From Clostridiales bacterium (GTDB taxonomy: Bacteria; Bacillota; Clostridia; Lachnospirales; Lachnospiraceae), in contig JAHAFI010000001.1 of the NCBI GenBank assembly GCA_018374355.1, forward strand, positions 62,001-126,000: a stretch of DNA of 64,000 nucleotides. Direction: 5' to 3'. The notes beneath the pieces are model-generated. The model had not been told where the DNA came from and did no database searches. It saw only the letters and a program-made list of their open reading frames with translations. Below are positions 16,735 to 25,479 of this stretch, one piece after another. The position numbers and the translations under genes are program-made. Position 1 is the stretch's first letter. Each line of letters starts with the position of its first letter.

Positions 16735-18126
16735 ATGCAGCTTACTACTGTCAGAGAGATTTACAGAAATCGGGAAGCATTCCTGAATAAGGAGATTACC
16801 GTTGGAGGATGGGTACGAAGCGTACGTGACTCTAAGACATTTGGATTTATCGTGCTCCATGATGGAACATTTTTTGAAACATTACAGGTTGTTTACAATA
16901 ATAATATGGCTAACTTTGCTGAAATTTCCAAGCTGAATGTAGGGGCGGCCATCATCGTAAAAGGTACACTGGTACCTACTCCGCAGGCAAAACAGCCTTT
17001 TGAGATTCAGGCTGAAGAAATCTGCGTAGAAGGAGAATCCACACCGGATTATCCGCTGCAGAAAAAACGTCACAGCATGGAATATCTGAGAACTGTCACC
17101 CATCTGCGTCCCAGAACCAATACCTTTCAGGCGGTGTTCCGTGTGCGTTCTCTGGTAGCTTATGCGATTCACAAGTTCTTTCAGGAGAGAGGATTTGTAT
17201 ATGTGCATACGCCGCTGATCACCGGAAGCGACTGTGAGGGTGCAGGAGAAATGTTTCAGGTAACCACGATGGATCTGAATGATATCCCGAAAACAGAAGA
17301 CGGAAAAGTAGACTTCTCCAAAGACTTTTTCAATAAGGCTACAAACCTGACCGTAAGCGGACAGTTAAACGGCGAAACTTACGCACAGGCATTCCGAAAC
17401 ATTTATACCTTCGGTCCGACCTTCCGTGCGGAAAACTCCAACACCACCCGCCATGCGGCTGAGTTCTGGATGATCGAGCCGGAGATTGCATTTGCTGATC
17501 TGAAGGACGATATGATTCTGGCGGAATCCATGCTGAAATATATTATTACTTACGTTCTGGAAAATGCTCCGGAGGAGATGAACTTCTTCAATTCTTTTGT
17601 GGATAAAGGACTGCTGGAGCGTCTGAACAATGTGGTGAATTCCGAATTTGCTCACGTTACTTATACGGAAGCCATCGATATCCTGAGCAAAAATAACGAC
17701 AAATTCGATTACAAGGTATCATGGGGATGCGATCTGCAGACAGAGCATGAGCGCTATCTGACAGAGCAGGTATTTAAACGTCCGGTATTCGTTACCGACT
17801 ATCCTAAGGACATCAAAGCATTCTACATGAAGATGAATGAGGATGGAAAAACGGTGGCAGCAGTAGACTGTCTGGTTCCGGGAATCGGTGAGATCATCGG
17901 AGGAAGCCAGAGGGAAGATGACTACGACAAACTGGTAGCCCGTATGGAAGAAATGGGTCTGAACAAGGATGATTATGATTTCTATCTGGATCTGAGAAAA
18001 TACGGAAGCACCAGACATGCAGGCTTTGGTCTGGGATTTGAACGCTGCGTGATGTATCTGACCGGTATGGGCAACATCCGTGACGTGATTCCATTCCCGC
18101 GTACCGTAAACAACTGTGATTTATAA
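16735..18126 (+). CDS. asnS: Asparaginyl-tRNA synthetase
   Basis: Class IIb aminoacyl-tRNA synthetase (463 aa) charging tRNA-Asn. The N-terminal OB-fold anticodon-binding domain contains VGGWVRSVRDSKTFGFIVLHDGT (residues about 22-44). Class II motif 2 is FRAENSNTTRHAAEFWMIEPE (near residue 230), and motif 3 is the C-terminal GFGLGFERCVMYLTG with its invariant Arg. The NTTRH form at motif 2 fits AsnS rather than AspS. SD GAGGGAGGACT precedes ATG 16735. Length is canonical. Confidence 0.96.
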   Translation: MQLTTVREIYRNREAFLNKEITVGGWVRSVRDSKTFGFIVLHDGTFFETLQVVYNNNMANFAEISKLNVGAAIIVKGTLVPTPQAKQPFEIQAEEICVEGESTPDYPLQKKRHSMEYLRTVTHLRPRTNTFQAVFRVRSLVAYAIHKFFQERGFVYVHTPLITGSDCEGAGEMFQVTTMDLNDIPKTEDGKVDFSKDFFNKATNLTVSGQLNGETYAQAFRNIYTFGPTFRAENSNTTRHAAEFWMIEPEIAFADLKDDMILAESMLKYIITYVLENAPEEMNFFNSFVDKGLLERLNNVVNSEFAHVTYTEAIDILSKNNDKFDYKVSWGCDLQTEHERYLTEQVFKRPVFVTDYPKDIKAFYMKMNEDGKTVAAVDCLVPGIGEIIGGSQREDDYDKLVARMEEMGLNKDDYDFYLDLRKYGSTRHAGFGLGFERCVMYLTGMGNIRDVIPFPRTVNNCDL

Positions 18127-18147
18127 TCTGTAAAAACAGGAGAATTT

Positions 18148-19206
18148 ATGCGATTTATTCATATTGCAGATGTACATTTGGGGGCAGTTCCGGATCCGGG
18201 CTGTCCCCAGTGTGCTTTCAGGGAGAAAGAAATTTGGGAGACCTTCCGTAAGGTGATCGCACTGGTGAAAAAAGAGAAGATCGATCTTCTGCTGATCGCG
18301 GGGGATCTGTTTCATCGGCAGCCTCTGGTCCGGGAACTGCGGGAGGTAAACTATCTGTTTTCTACCATTCCCCATACCCAAGTGGTATGGATGGCAGGAA
18401 ACCATGATTATCTGAAAACAGATTCTGCTTACCGGAAGGTAAAATGGGAAGAAAATGTCCATGGATTTTTCAGTCAGCAGCCGGAGGAGATTTATTTTCC
18501 GGCGCTGGACACATGGATATACGGACTGAGTTATGAGAACCGGGAAATCCGTGAGAGACTGTATCAGAGGATACGGCCCAATGGAAAACCGGGAAATCAT
18601 ATTCTGCTGGCCCACGGAGGAGATGAAAAGCATATTCCCATAGGGAAGGAAGACGGGGCAGGATTTGATTATGCAGCACTGGGGCATATCCATAAGCCGC
18701 AAATACTGGTTCCCAATCAGATGGCTTATGCGGGAGCGCTGGAGCCGCTGGACAGAAATGATCTGGGCGCCCACGGCTTCATTTACGGGCAGATGAACGG
18801 GGATGGAAAGACGAGACCAGAGGTGAAAATCGGTTTCGTACCGGCTGCCAGCCGCTCCTATCTGGACATTGACATAGCGGTTCACTCCTCCACCACCCAA
18901 TTTGGTCTGGAACAGAAGGTGCGGGAGAAAATAGAGCAGAAGGGCAGCCACAACATTTACCGGGTGCATTTGAAGGGATTTCGCAGCCCGGATATGGAAT
19001 TTGCAGTGGAAAATCTGTACAAATTGGGAAATGTGGTGGAAGTCCGGGATGATACCCGTCCCTGCTATGATCTGGAAAAACTGAGAAAGCAGCAGGAAGG
19101 CACGCTGGTCGGGGAGTATATCCGCTGTTTTGACGGTAAAAATGGAACGGTGGAACAGAAGGCGTTATATTACGGCCTTCAGGCTTTGATGGAGGCGGAG
19201 CTATGA
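18148..19206 (+). CDS. YhaO/SbcD-like DNA-repair exonuclease (metallophosphoesterase)
   Basis: A 352-aa calcineurin-type phosphoesterase. The metal-binding motifs are in order: FIHIADVHLGA (D-x-H), LLIAGDLFHRQ (GD), VWMAGNHDYL (GNHD), LLAHGGDEK (H) and ALGHIHKP (GH-x-H). This order and length match YhaO/SbcD-type nucleases that process double-strand DNA ends together with an SMC-like ATPase. The next gene encodes that ATPase and overlaps it by 4 bases. SD AACAGGAGAA precedes ATG 18148. Confidence 0.9.
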   Translation: MRFIHIADVHLGAVPDPGCPQCAFREKEIWETFRKVIALVKKEKIDLLLIAGDLFHRQPLVRELREVNYLFSTIPHTQVVWMAGNHDYLKTDSAYRKVKWEENVHGFFSQQPEEIYFPALDTWIYGLSYENREIRERLYQRIRPNGKPGNHILLAHGGDEKHIPIGKEDGAGFDYAALGHIHKPQILVPNQMAYAGALEPLDRNDLGAHGFIYGQMNGDGKTRPEVKIGFVPAASRSYLDIDIAVHSSTTQFGLEQKVREKIEQKGSHNIYRVHLKGFRSPDMEFAVENLYKLGNVVEVRDDTRPCYDLEKLRKQQEGTLVGEYIRCFDGKNGTVEQKALYYGLQALMEAEL

Positions 19207-20894
19207 GACTGACTTATCTGAAAATACAGCATTTCGGAAAATTGAAGGAAAAGGAATTTTTTCCGAAAGAGGGAATCAATGTAGTTTACGGCCCCAATGA
19301 GAGCGGAAAATCCACACTGCACGCTTTTATCAGGGGAATGCTGTTCGGTATGCCGAGATACCGGGGACGGGCCTCCAAAACGGATCCTTATACTAAATAC
19401 GAGCCATGGGAGCGTCCCGTAGATTATGCGGGAGTCATGGGCTTTCAGGCGGGTGGAAAGGAATTTCGCGTTGAAAGAAACTTTTATAAGGGAGACATCA
19501 GGGAAAATCTGATCTGTGAGACGGATGGAGAGGAGCTTTCCATTCCACAGGGAGACCTCCGGATGCTTTTGGGCGGAATCAGTGAGAGCATTTATGACAA
19601 TACCGTATCCATCGGACAGCTTCGCAGCGAGACGGACGAGGGAATGGTGCGGGAGCTGCAGAATTATATGTCCAATTATGAAAGCGCCGGAGCCGGGGAT
19701 CTGGACGTTCAGAGAGCCGGGGAACGGCTGAAAAAGAAGAAAAAACAGTGGGAAAATAAAATCCGTGAGCTGGAGCTGGGGCAGGCACAGCAGATGGAGG
19801 AAATGGAAAAACGTATGGAGTATCTCCGCAAAGAACAGGAGGGACTGGAAAACCAGTTGGATCAGGTGAGGGCGGAGATCGAAAGACAGCAGAACACTTC
19901 TGTTTGGGAAAAAGAAGAGGCCGGTCACTTACCGAAGGCTGTACAGGAGAACGAAAAAAAGGAGCCTGTCCGGCAGGCAGAGGCGAAGGATAAAACCGGA
20001 AGGGGAGGCTGGATGCTTACAGTGAGCGGAATGCTTTTCGGAGCGCTTTTTCTGCTTCTGGCTATCGGAAATCCTTTTGCATTTACGGGAATGGTACGCA
20101 TAGCGGTCGGAGTCTGCGGAGGATTGGGAATGGCTTTGGCAGTTGTCGGAAGCTGGAGGATGTTTCGAACTATGAGCCGGAGAGCCCATCAGGAAAGACC
20201 GGAAAGGACTGGGGAAGCAGAACAGGAATCTGCCGGAGAAAGAAACACCGAAAGCGAAAGAAACATTGAAAGAGAAAAAAGCCGGGACAGGGAAGAGTAT
20301 GTGAACCGCCTGAAAGGCCGCGAAGAGACCCTTTTACAGCAGATGGAGGAAAAACATACCCTGCTTCAAAACCTTCAGGAAAACAGGGCAGAGAAGGGGG
20401 AAAAACCACAGGAAATCCGAAACTGCGAGATTGAGATCCAAAGTCTGGATCTGGCTATGGAAATGCTGGAAAAACTGTCGGGAGGAATGCGAAGAAGAAT
20501 CGGCCGAAGGCTGCAGGGACGCATGGAGGAGATACTGGCAGAAATTACAGAAGGAAAATACGGACGGATTTTGATGGATGAGGATATGAGGGTCAGTCTG
20601 TATGAAGGAAACCGTCAGACGGCGCTGCATCAGTTGAGCCGGGGCACCGTGGAGCAGGTATATTTTGCCCTGCGGATGGCGGTAAGCGAGGTGCTCTGCG
20701 AGGAACCCATGCCGGTGCTTCTGGACGATGTCTTTGCCATGTATGATGAGAAACGGCTGGAACAGACGCTGGGCTGGCTGGCTGCCCGGGGAGGACAGGT
20801 TTTGATTTTTACCTGTCACAAAAGAGAAATGGAATTGCTTCGCCGGATGAAAATTCCGGCTAATATCATAGAATTGGAGGAAACACCATGCTGA
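19203..20894 (+). CDS. YhaN/SbcC-like SMC-type ATPase with membrane hairpin
   Basis: A 563-aa protein. The N-terminal ABC/SMC half-site is NVVYGPNESGKSTLHAFI (Walker A near residue 37). Coiled-coil stretches rich in Glu, Gln and Arg flank two adjacent hydrophobic helices near residues 277-320. The C-terminal half has LSRGTVEQVYFALRMA (signature-like) and PVLLDDVFAMYDEKR (Walker B). This layout is typical of YhaN, the short SbcC relative partnered with YhaO. It is shorter than YhaN of Bacillus. It overlaps yhaO upstream by 4 bases and the endonuclease IV gene downstream by 7, so the three genes form a DNA-repair operon. Confidence 0.88.
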   Translation: MRLTYLKIQHFGKLKEKEFFPKEGINVVYGPNESGKSTLHAFIRGMLFGMPRYRGRASKTDPYTKYEPWERPVDYAGVMGFQAGGKEFRVERNFYKGDIRENLICETDGEELSIPQGDLRMLLGGISESIYDNTVSIGQLRSETDEGMVRELQNYMSNYESAGAGDLDVQRAGERLKKKKKQWENKIRELELGQAQQMEEMEKRMEYLRKEQEGLENQLDQVRAEIERQQNTSVWEKEEAGHLPKAVQENEKKEPVRQAEAKDKTGRGGWMLTVSGMLFGALFLLLAIGNPFAFTGMVRIAVGVCGGLGMALAVVGSWRMFRTMSRRAHQERPERTGEAEQESAGERNTESERNIEREKSRDREEYVNRLKGREETLLQQMEEKHTLLQNLQENRAEKGEKPQEIRNCEIEIQSLDLAMEMLEKLSGGMRRRIGRRLQGRMEEILAEITEGKYGRILMDEDMRVSLYEGNRQTALHQLSRGTVEQVYFALRMAVSEVLCEEPMPVLLDDVFAMYDEKRLEQTLGWLAARGGQVLIFTCHKREMELLRRMKIPANIIELEETPC

Positions 20895-22378
20895 GAATCG
20901 GATGTCATTTGTCATCTTCCAAAGGCTTTCTGCATATGGGAAAAGAGGCGGTAAAAATCGGCGCCAATACGTTTCAATTTTTTACCAGAAATCCCAGAGG
21001 AAGCAGGGCTAAGGAGATTGATGAAAAGGATGTGGAGGCGTTTTTGGATTTTGCAGAGGAACACGGAATCAGCAGGATTCTGGCTCATGCCCCTTACACA
21101 CTGAATCCCTGCTCTAAAGATGCCCATACGAGGGAATTTGCGCTGATGACCATGGAGGATGACCTGAAGCGGATGGAATACGTTCCGGGAAACTGCTATA
21201 ATTTTCATCCGGGAAGCCATGTAGGGCAGGGAACAGAGGAAGGAATCCGGCTGATTGCCGAAACTTTGAACCGGATTTTGAAAAAGGAGCAGACCACCAC
21301 AGTGCTTTTGGAGACCATGGCGGGAAAGGGAACAGAGGTGGGAAGAAGCTTTGAAGAACTGCGGGCAATTCTGGATTTGGTGGAATTAAAGGAGCATATG
21401 GGTATTTGTCTGGATACCTGTCACGTTTATGATGCAGGATATGATATTGTGAATCATCTGGATCAGGTGCTGGAGGAATTTGACCGGGTGATCGGTCTGG
21501 AATATCTGAAGGCCATCCATCTGAATGACAGCAAAAATCCTTTCGAAAGTCATAAGGACAGGCATGAAAAAATCGGTGAGGGATCTTTGGGAGAAGAGAC
21601 CTTCCGGGCCATCGTCAATCATCCCCGGCTGAAAGGAATCCCCATGTATCTGGAAACACCCAACGAACTGGAGGGATATGCGAGGGAAATTGCCCTGCTG
21701 AAGAGCATGGAAAAATCAGAACAGACAGCCGCCGAAAAATATCTGCCGTATTTTATGATGGATGAAAAGGAGCCGTTTGAGATTGAGGGAATCGGATATA
21801 CCATGTTTACCGAAACCGGAAAGAGCGCTTCCTGCAGCCGGGTTCTGGAGGTGGACAAGGCTCAGGTGGAGTACGTTATGGAATATGCGGTGTATTTTGA
21901 TTATGATATACAGCATTTGTACGATCTGGAACATATTTTCGTCTATGTGGGAAAAGATGGGAAAGTGGTGGATGCAGAGGCAAGCTTCCACGGATGGATG
22001 CTGAAAAGTATGATCAACCATGATCTGAAATTTGTGGACGGAACCCATCCGGTGTTTTACATGCAGGGAGGAAAACATGCGATGATGCCGGATCCCCATT
22101 ATTTTGAACTGTACCCGGAATATATTACCGCCTGTAACGAGTATGCGGGAAAAGACGGGCTTCTGGTGACGGAAATGTTTGAAGAGGATTTTTGCACAAA
22201 CCCGGAAATCGATGGGAAGATAGAAAAATATATAAAAGAAAACTACTCATTTACACCGTCAAAACAGTTTATTCCGGTGGATATGAAAGAGGAATGGCTG
22301 ATGCCTTTCCCGCAGTTAAGGGAAAGGATTGTAAAACGGATACGGTCAAAGGTGGAGGAGTTTGAAAATATGCAGTAG
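20888..22378 (+). CDS. nfo: Endonuclease IV fused to an unrecognised C-terminal domain
   Basis: A 496-aa protein. Residues 1 to about 280 form endonuclease IV, which cleaves abasic DNA. The Zn ligands are seen in NFHPGSHVG, VLLETMAGKG, ICLDTCHVYDAGYD, IHLNDSKN, the HKDRHEKIGEG segment and YLETPNE. The usual family length is about 280-300 aa. About 210 more residues follow in frame without a break. They include YDLEHIFVYVGKDGKVVDAE, ASFHGWML and FYMQGGKHAMMPDPHYFELYP, a soluble His-rich domain I do not recognise with certainty (faintly like Vps62/NPP1-type sheets). SD TTGGAGGAAA lies inside the end of the yhaN-like gene, so translation is coupled. Confidence 0.85.
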   Translation: MLRIGCHLSSSKGFLHMGKEAVKIGANTFQFFTRNPRGSRAKEIDEKDVEAFLDFAEEHGISRILAHAPYTLNPCSKDAHTREFALMTMEDDLKRMEYVPGNCYNFHPGSHVGQGTEEGIRLIAETLNRILKKEQTTTVLLETMAGKGTEVGRSFEELRAILDLVELKEHMGICLDTCHVYDAGYDIVNHLDQVLEEFDRVIGLEYLKAIHLNDSKNPFESHKDRHEKIGEGSLGEETFRAIVNHPRLKGIPMYLETPNELEGYAREIALLKSMEKSEQTAAEKYLPYFMMDEKEPFEIEGIGYTMFTETGKSASCSRVLEVDKAQVEYVMEYAVYFDYDIQHLYDLEHIFVYVGKDGKVVDAEASFHGWMLKSMINHDLKFVDGTHPVFYMQGGKHAMMPDPHYFELYPEYITACNEYAGKDGLLVTEMFEEDFCTNPEIDGKIEKYIKENYSFTPSKQFIPVDMKEEWLMPFPQLRERIVKRIRSKVEEFENMQ

Positions 22379-22416
22379 ATACGAGAATTTTACACAGAAA
22401 ATCATCGTTTTTTACA

Positions 22417-22445
22417 TTGTTTCATTTTAGCTGTTCGTCTATAAT
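22417..22445 (+). promoter_or_regulatory. Candidate promoter of the mgtC-like gene
   Basis: TTGTTT (22417-22422) and a perfect TATAAT (22440-22445) are 17 bases apart, about 36 bases ahead of the start codon. Confidence 0.5.
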
Positions 22446-22480
22446 GCAGAGATAAAAGCAGAAGAAAGGCGGGGACAGCA

Positions 22481-23158
22481 GTGGAAGTGGTAGCAATGTT
22501 TAAAGAACAGATGATGCAGCAGTGGGAGCTTATGGTTCGGATTGTTGTGGCATGTATTTTGGGAGCCTGCATTGGCTTTGAGCGGAAAAACAGGAACAAG
22601 ATGGCAGGGGTTAGGACCCATGCGGTTGTAGCGTTTGGTTCCGCCCTGATTATGGTGATTTCAAAGTACGGGTTTATGGATATGGGAGGCTTTGACGGTA
22701 CCCGTATTGCGGCTCAGATCGTAAGCGGGATCGGTTTTCTGGGAGCAGGAATCATTTTTGTGAGAAATAACAATTCGGTAAGCGGATTGACAACGGCTGC
22801 GGGAATCTGGGCGACGGCAGGGGTCGGCATGGCCTGCGGCGCAGGACAGTATTTTATATCTGCTTCCAGTACATTCCTTCTTGTGATTTTACAGATCGTA
22901 CTGCATAAAGTGAGCTTTTTCTCCAAAGAGGCGTGCCGGGCGGATGTGAGGGTCATCATGAACGGCGGGGACCTGCAGAAACTGGAGCAGCACATTCTCA
23001 GGGAGAAGGTCAGCATTATGTCAATGAAGGTGAATAAGCTGGATGAGGAAAATACCAAACTGGATATGGATCTTCTTCTTCCTCCGGATTGTGATAAGAC
23101 GGATTTTATCAGCGGTATTGCAGAGAGAGACGATGTGGTTTCCGTGAGAGGACGATAG
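22481..23158 (+). CDS. MgtC/SapB-family membrane protein
   Basis: A 225-aa protein. The N-terminal half has the MgtC signature: a helix ending in ACILGACIGFERKNRNKMAGVRTHAVVAFGSALI, then QIVSGIGFLGAGIIF and LTTAAGIWATAGVGMA, giving four to five membrane spans (residues about 15-145). The C-terminal ~80 residues are a soluble, ACT-like regulatory domain. The family is linked to Mg2+ limitation and to modulation of ATP synthase, but the role here is unproven. The start is GTG 22481 behind AAAGGCGGGGA; ATG 22496 is a weaker alternative. Transcribed from its own promoter and closed by a bidirectional terminator. Confidence 0.88.
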   Translation: MEVVAMFKEQMMQQWELMVRIVVACILGACIGFERKNRNKMAGVRTHAVVAFGSALIMVISKYGFMDMGGFDGTRIAAQIVSGIGFLGAGIIFVRNNNSVSGLTTAAGIWATAGVGMACGAGQYFISASSTFLLVILQIVLHKVSFFSKEACRADVRVIMNGGDLQKLEQHILREKVSIMSMKVNKLDEENTKLDMDLLLPPDCDKTDFISGIAERDDVVSVRGR

Positions 23159-23161
23159 TTG

Positions 23162-23196
23162 GTAATTATTCAGGACACCGTCCTTCATAGTCGCGA
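23162..23196. repeat. Remnant end of the interspersed 143-bp element
   Basis: TAATTATTCAGGACACCGTC followed by CTTCATAGTCGCGA matches about 34 bases of one end of the element at 28570 (TAACTATTCAGGAACCTGTC, CTTCATAGTCACGA) with a few changes. The rest of the element is missing, so this is a truncated or decayed copy. Confidence 0.65.
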
Positions 23197-23208
23197 TAAT
23201 TGAAACAA

Positions 23209-23255
23209 ACAGAACGAGGTTTCCGTTTTTGAAGCGGAAACCTCGTTCTGTTTAT
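23209..23255. terminator. Bidirectional terminator between the mgtC-like gene and prs
   Basis: A 15-bp perfect stem (AGAACGAGGTTTCCG / CGGAAACCTCGTTCT) around a short loop stands between convergent genes. T-rich or A-rich sequence on both sides allows termination on both strands. Confidence 0.75.
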
Positions 23256-23288
23256 CAGGTGGTATATTTTGCAGTGATGAAACGGTTC

Positions 23289-24473
23289 TCAGATTTTTTC
23301 CTGATTTCTGAATTTGGTCAGAAGCTTCTGGATTCTTTCTACAGGATTCAGAAGTTTGCTGATAGAATCGTCGTGATTCAGGGTATCGATGATCAGGGCG
23401 ATATATTTACTCATATCACAGTTTACATAATACGGGCGGCTCAGAAGTTCCGGTGACTGATAGATCAGGTTCGTAGTCAGGATTCGGTCGAACATGCCCT
23501 CTTCGAAGGCCTTGTCAAACTTGTCCAGACCGTTGGTGAACAGACCGAAGGTGGAACACATGAAGATCTTTCCGGCGCCTTTGGATTTAAGAAGCTGCGC
23601 TACTTCCAGCATACTGTCCCCGGAGGAAATCATATCGTCGATGATGATCATATCTTTTCCTTCTACGTTGGCGCCGAGGAATTCATGAGCAACGATGGGA
23701 TTGCGTCCGTCTACGATGGTGGAGTAATCCCGGCGTTTGTAGAACATACCCATGTCTACCCCCAGATTGTTTGCCAGATAGATAGCTCTTCCCATGCCGC
23801 CTTCATCCGGGCTGATGACCATCAGATGATCTTTATCCAGTTTCAGATCCGGCTGGTTTCTCAGCAGGTTTTTGATAAACTGATAAGCCGGCTGTACCGT
23901 CTCAAATCCGTGGAGAGGAATCGCGTTCTGGATGCGGGGGTCATGGGCATCGAAGGTGATGATGTTTTCTACACCCATATTTACCAGCTCCTGCAAAGCC
24001 AGCGCGCAGTCCAGAGATTCTCTTCCGGAGCGTTTATGCTGACGGCTTTCGTACAAGAACGGCATGATTACGTTGACTCTGCGGGCTTTTCCGCCGATTG
24101 CTGCAATGATGCGCTTCAGGTTCTGGAAATGATCGTCCGGTGACATATGATTTTCCATACCGCACAGGGAGTAAGTCAGGCTGTAGTTGCATACGTCGAT
24201 GAGGATATAGACATCATCGCCGCGGACGGATTCACGGAGAATTCCTTTTGCTTCGCCGGAACCAAAACGGGGAAGCTCGGATTTGATCAGGTAGGTGTCC
24301 CGCTCATAGCCATCGAAGGCGATGGCATTTTCCTGCTGGCTGAGTTTGCCTTCCCGCCAAGACACCAGATATTTGTCAACTTTTTCTCCCAGCTCGGCAC
24401 AGCTATAAGGAGAAATGATTCCCAGACGTCCTACCGGGAGTTTCTGCAAATCTTTTGTGTTTTTCTGCTCCAT
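23289..24473 (-). CDS. prs: Ribose-phosphate pyrophosphokinase, long form
   Basis: A 394-aa PRPP synthase making phosphoribosyl pyrophosphate from ribose 5-phosphate and ATP for nucleotide, His and Trp synthesis. The PRPP-binding loop DDMISSGDS is at residues 280-288. The flexible loop YESRQHKRSGRE is near 141-152, the site FDAHDPRIQ near 174-182 and SPDEGGMGRA at 221-230. Typical bacterial Prs is about 315 aa; this one has an N-terminal extension of about 60-80 residues and a longer tail, a form I associate with clostridia. SD TAGGAGGTAA is upstream of ATG 24473, 3 bases after the helicase loader stop. Confidence 0.9.
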   Translation of the reverse strand: MEQKNTKDLQKLPVGRLGIISPYSCAELGEKVDKYLVSWREGKLSQQENAIAFDGYERDTYLIKSELPRFGSGEAKGILRESVRGDDVYILIDVCNYSLTYSLCGMENHMSPDDHFQNLKRIIAAIGGKARRVNVIMPFLYESRQHKRSGRESLDCALALQELVNMGVENIITFDAHDPRIQNAIPLHGFETVQPAYQFIKNLLRNQPDLKLDKDHLMVISPDEGGMGRAIYLANNLGVDMGMFYKRRDYSTIVDGRNPIVAHEFLGANVEGKDMIIIDDMISSGDSMLEVAQLLKSKGAGKIFMCSTFGLFTNGLDKFDKAFEEGMFDRILTTNLIYQSPELLSRPYYVNCDMSKYIALIIDTLNHDDSISKLLNPVERIQKLLTKFRNQEKI

Positions 24474-24476
24474 TCT

Positions 24477-25466
24477 TTAATTACCTCCTAATAATTTTTT
24501 CTGGATGCGGATATCGCTGCCAATCAGTTTGACCATGGTGTAATTGCTGGAAACTCTGGAAAATACCCGTTCAGAGTATCGGTCCATGAAATTTCCAAGA
24601 GTTAGGTTGGTTGAAATAATAGTTGATTTTTTGCGCAAAATTCTTTCATTGATGCAGAGAAAGAATTGAGAAGCCACGAAACTGTTGGTGAGCTCGGTTC
24701 CGAGATCGTCGATGATCAGAAGATCACAGTTCAGGATGTAGTCATTTTTCCCCTGAGATTCCTCGGAATTGGAAAAGGTTTTTTCTGCAAAAGCCTCGAA
24801 CAGATCAAAAGCAGAATAATAAATGACGCTGTGGGTGGTGTCAAGCAATTCCCGTGCGATGCAGTAAGAGAGGAAGGTTTTTCCTACTCCGGTATCGCCG
24901 TACAGGAAAAGATTTTCAAAGGAACTGTCAAAATTCCGTACAAAATCCTTTGCATGGGAAAGCGCTTTTTGGGCTGTCTGTCTGGCAGATAATCCGGTAG
25001 CGTCATTGATGATCTCTTCAGAATAGTAATCAAGGGAAAACATAGAAAAGCTTGCTGTTTCTAATAATTCCCTGATATTGGACTGGGTATACAACTGTTC
25101 GCTGACCGCTTTTTTAAAACAGATGCATTTTTCATTATCCACATACCCGGTATCCTGACAGATGGGACAGGTATACTGGGGTTTCAGATAGTCTGCGGGA
25201 AAACCGTTGGCTAAAAGAAGCCGGGTACGCTCCCCGGAAAGAGCGCGGATCTGTTCTGACAGGTCAAAATCCTGTCCGCAGTCTTCGCCGAGAAGAAGCC
25301 GGGCTTTTTTCATGCTCACTGCGGCGATTTCCCGGTCGATCTGCGGAAGCCGGGGGATTTTTGCGTATGCTTGAGCAATCCGGGTATCCTGATCATGCTT
25401 GTTGCGTAGCTGTAATTTTTGATAATAACGCATCAGGGCGTCATACTGGCTGTTTTGCAATGCCAC
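24477..25466 (-). CDS. Replicative helicase loader (DnaC/DnaI-like AAA+ ATPase)
   Basis: A 329-aa AAA+ protein. The N-terminal region contains a Cys-rich zinc-binding segment (CPICQDTGYVDNEKCICF, near residues 120-137), as in the N-domain of Bacillus DnaI. It is followed by Walker A YGDTGVGKTFLSYC, Walker B LLIIDDLGTE and sensor 1 STNLTLGNF. Such proteins load the DnaB helicase at origins. The start is GTG 25466 behind AAAAGGAG. The gene lies 13 bases downstream of the DnaD-like gene and 3 bases ahead of prs, a primosome arrangement. Confidence 0.92.
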   Translation of the reverse strand: MALQNSQYDALMRYYQKLQLRNKHDQDTRIAQAYAKIPRLPQIDREIAAVSMKKARLLLGEDCGQDFDLSEQIRALSGERTRLLLANGFPADYLKPQYTCPICQDTGYVDNEKCICFKKAVSEQLYTQSNIRELLETASFSMFSLDYYSEEIINDATGLSARQTAQKALSHAKDFVRNFDSSFENLFLYGDTGVGKTFLSYCIARELLDTTHSVIYYSAFDLFEAFAEKTFSNSEESQGKNDYILNCDLLIIDDLGTELTNSFVASQFFLCINERILRKKSTIISTNLTLGNFMDRYSERVFSRVSSNYTMVKLIGSDIRIQKKLLGGN

Positions 25467-25479
25467 GGCAATACTCCTT

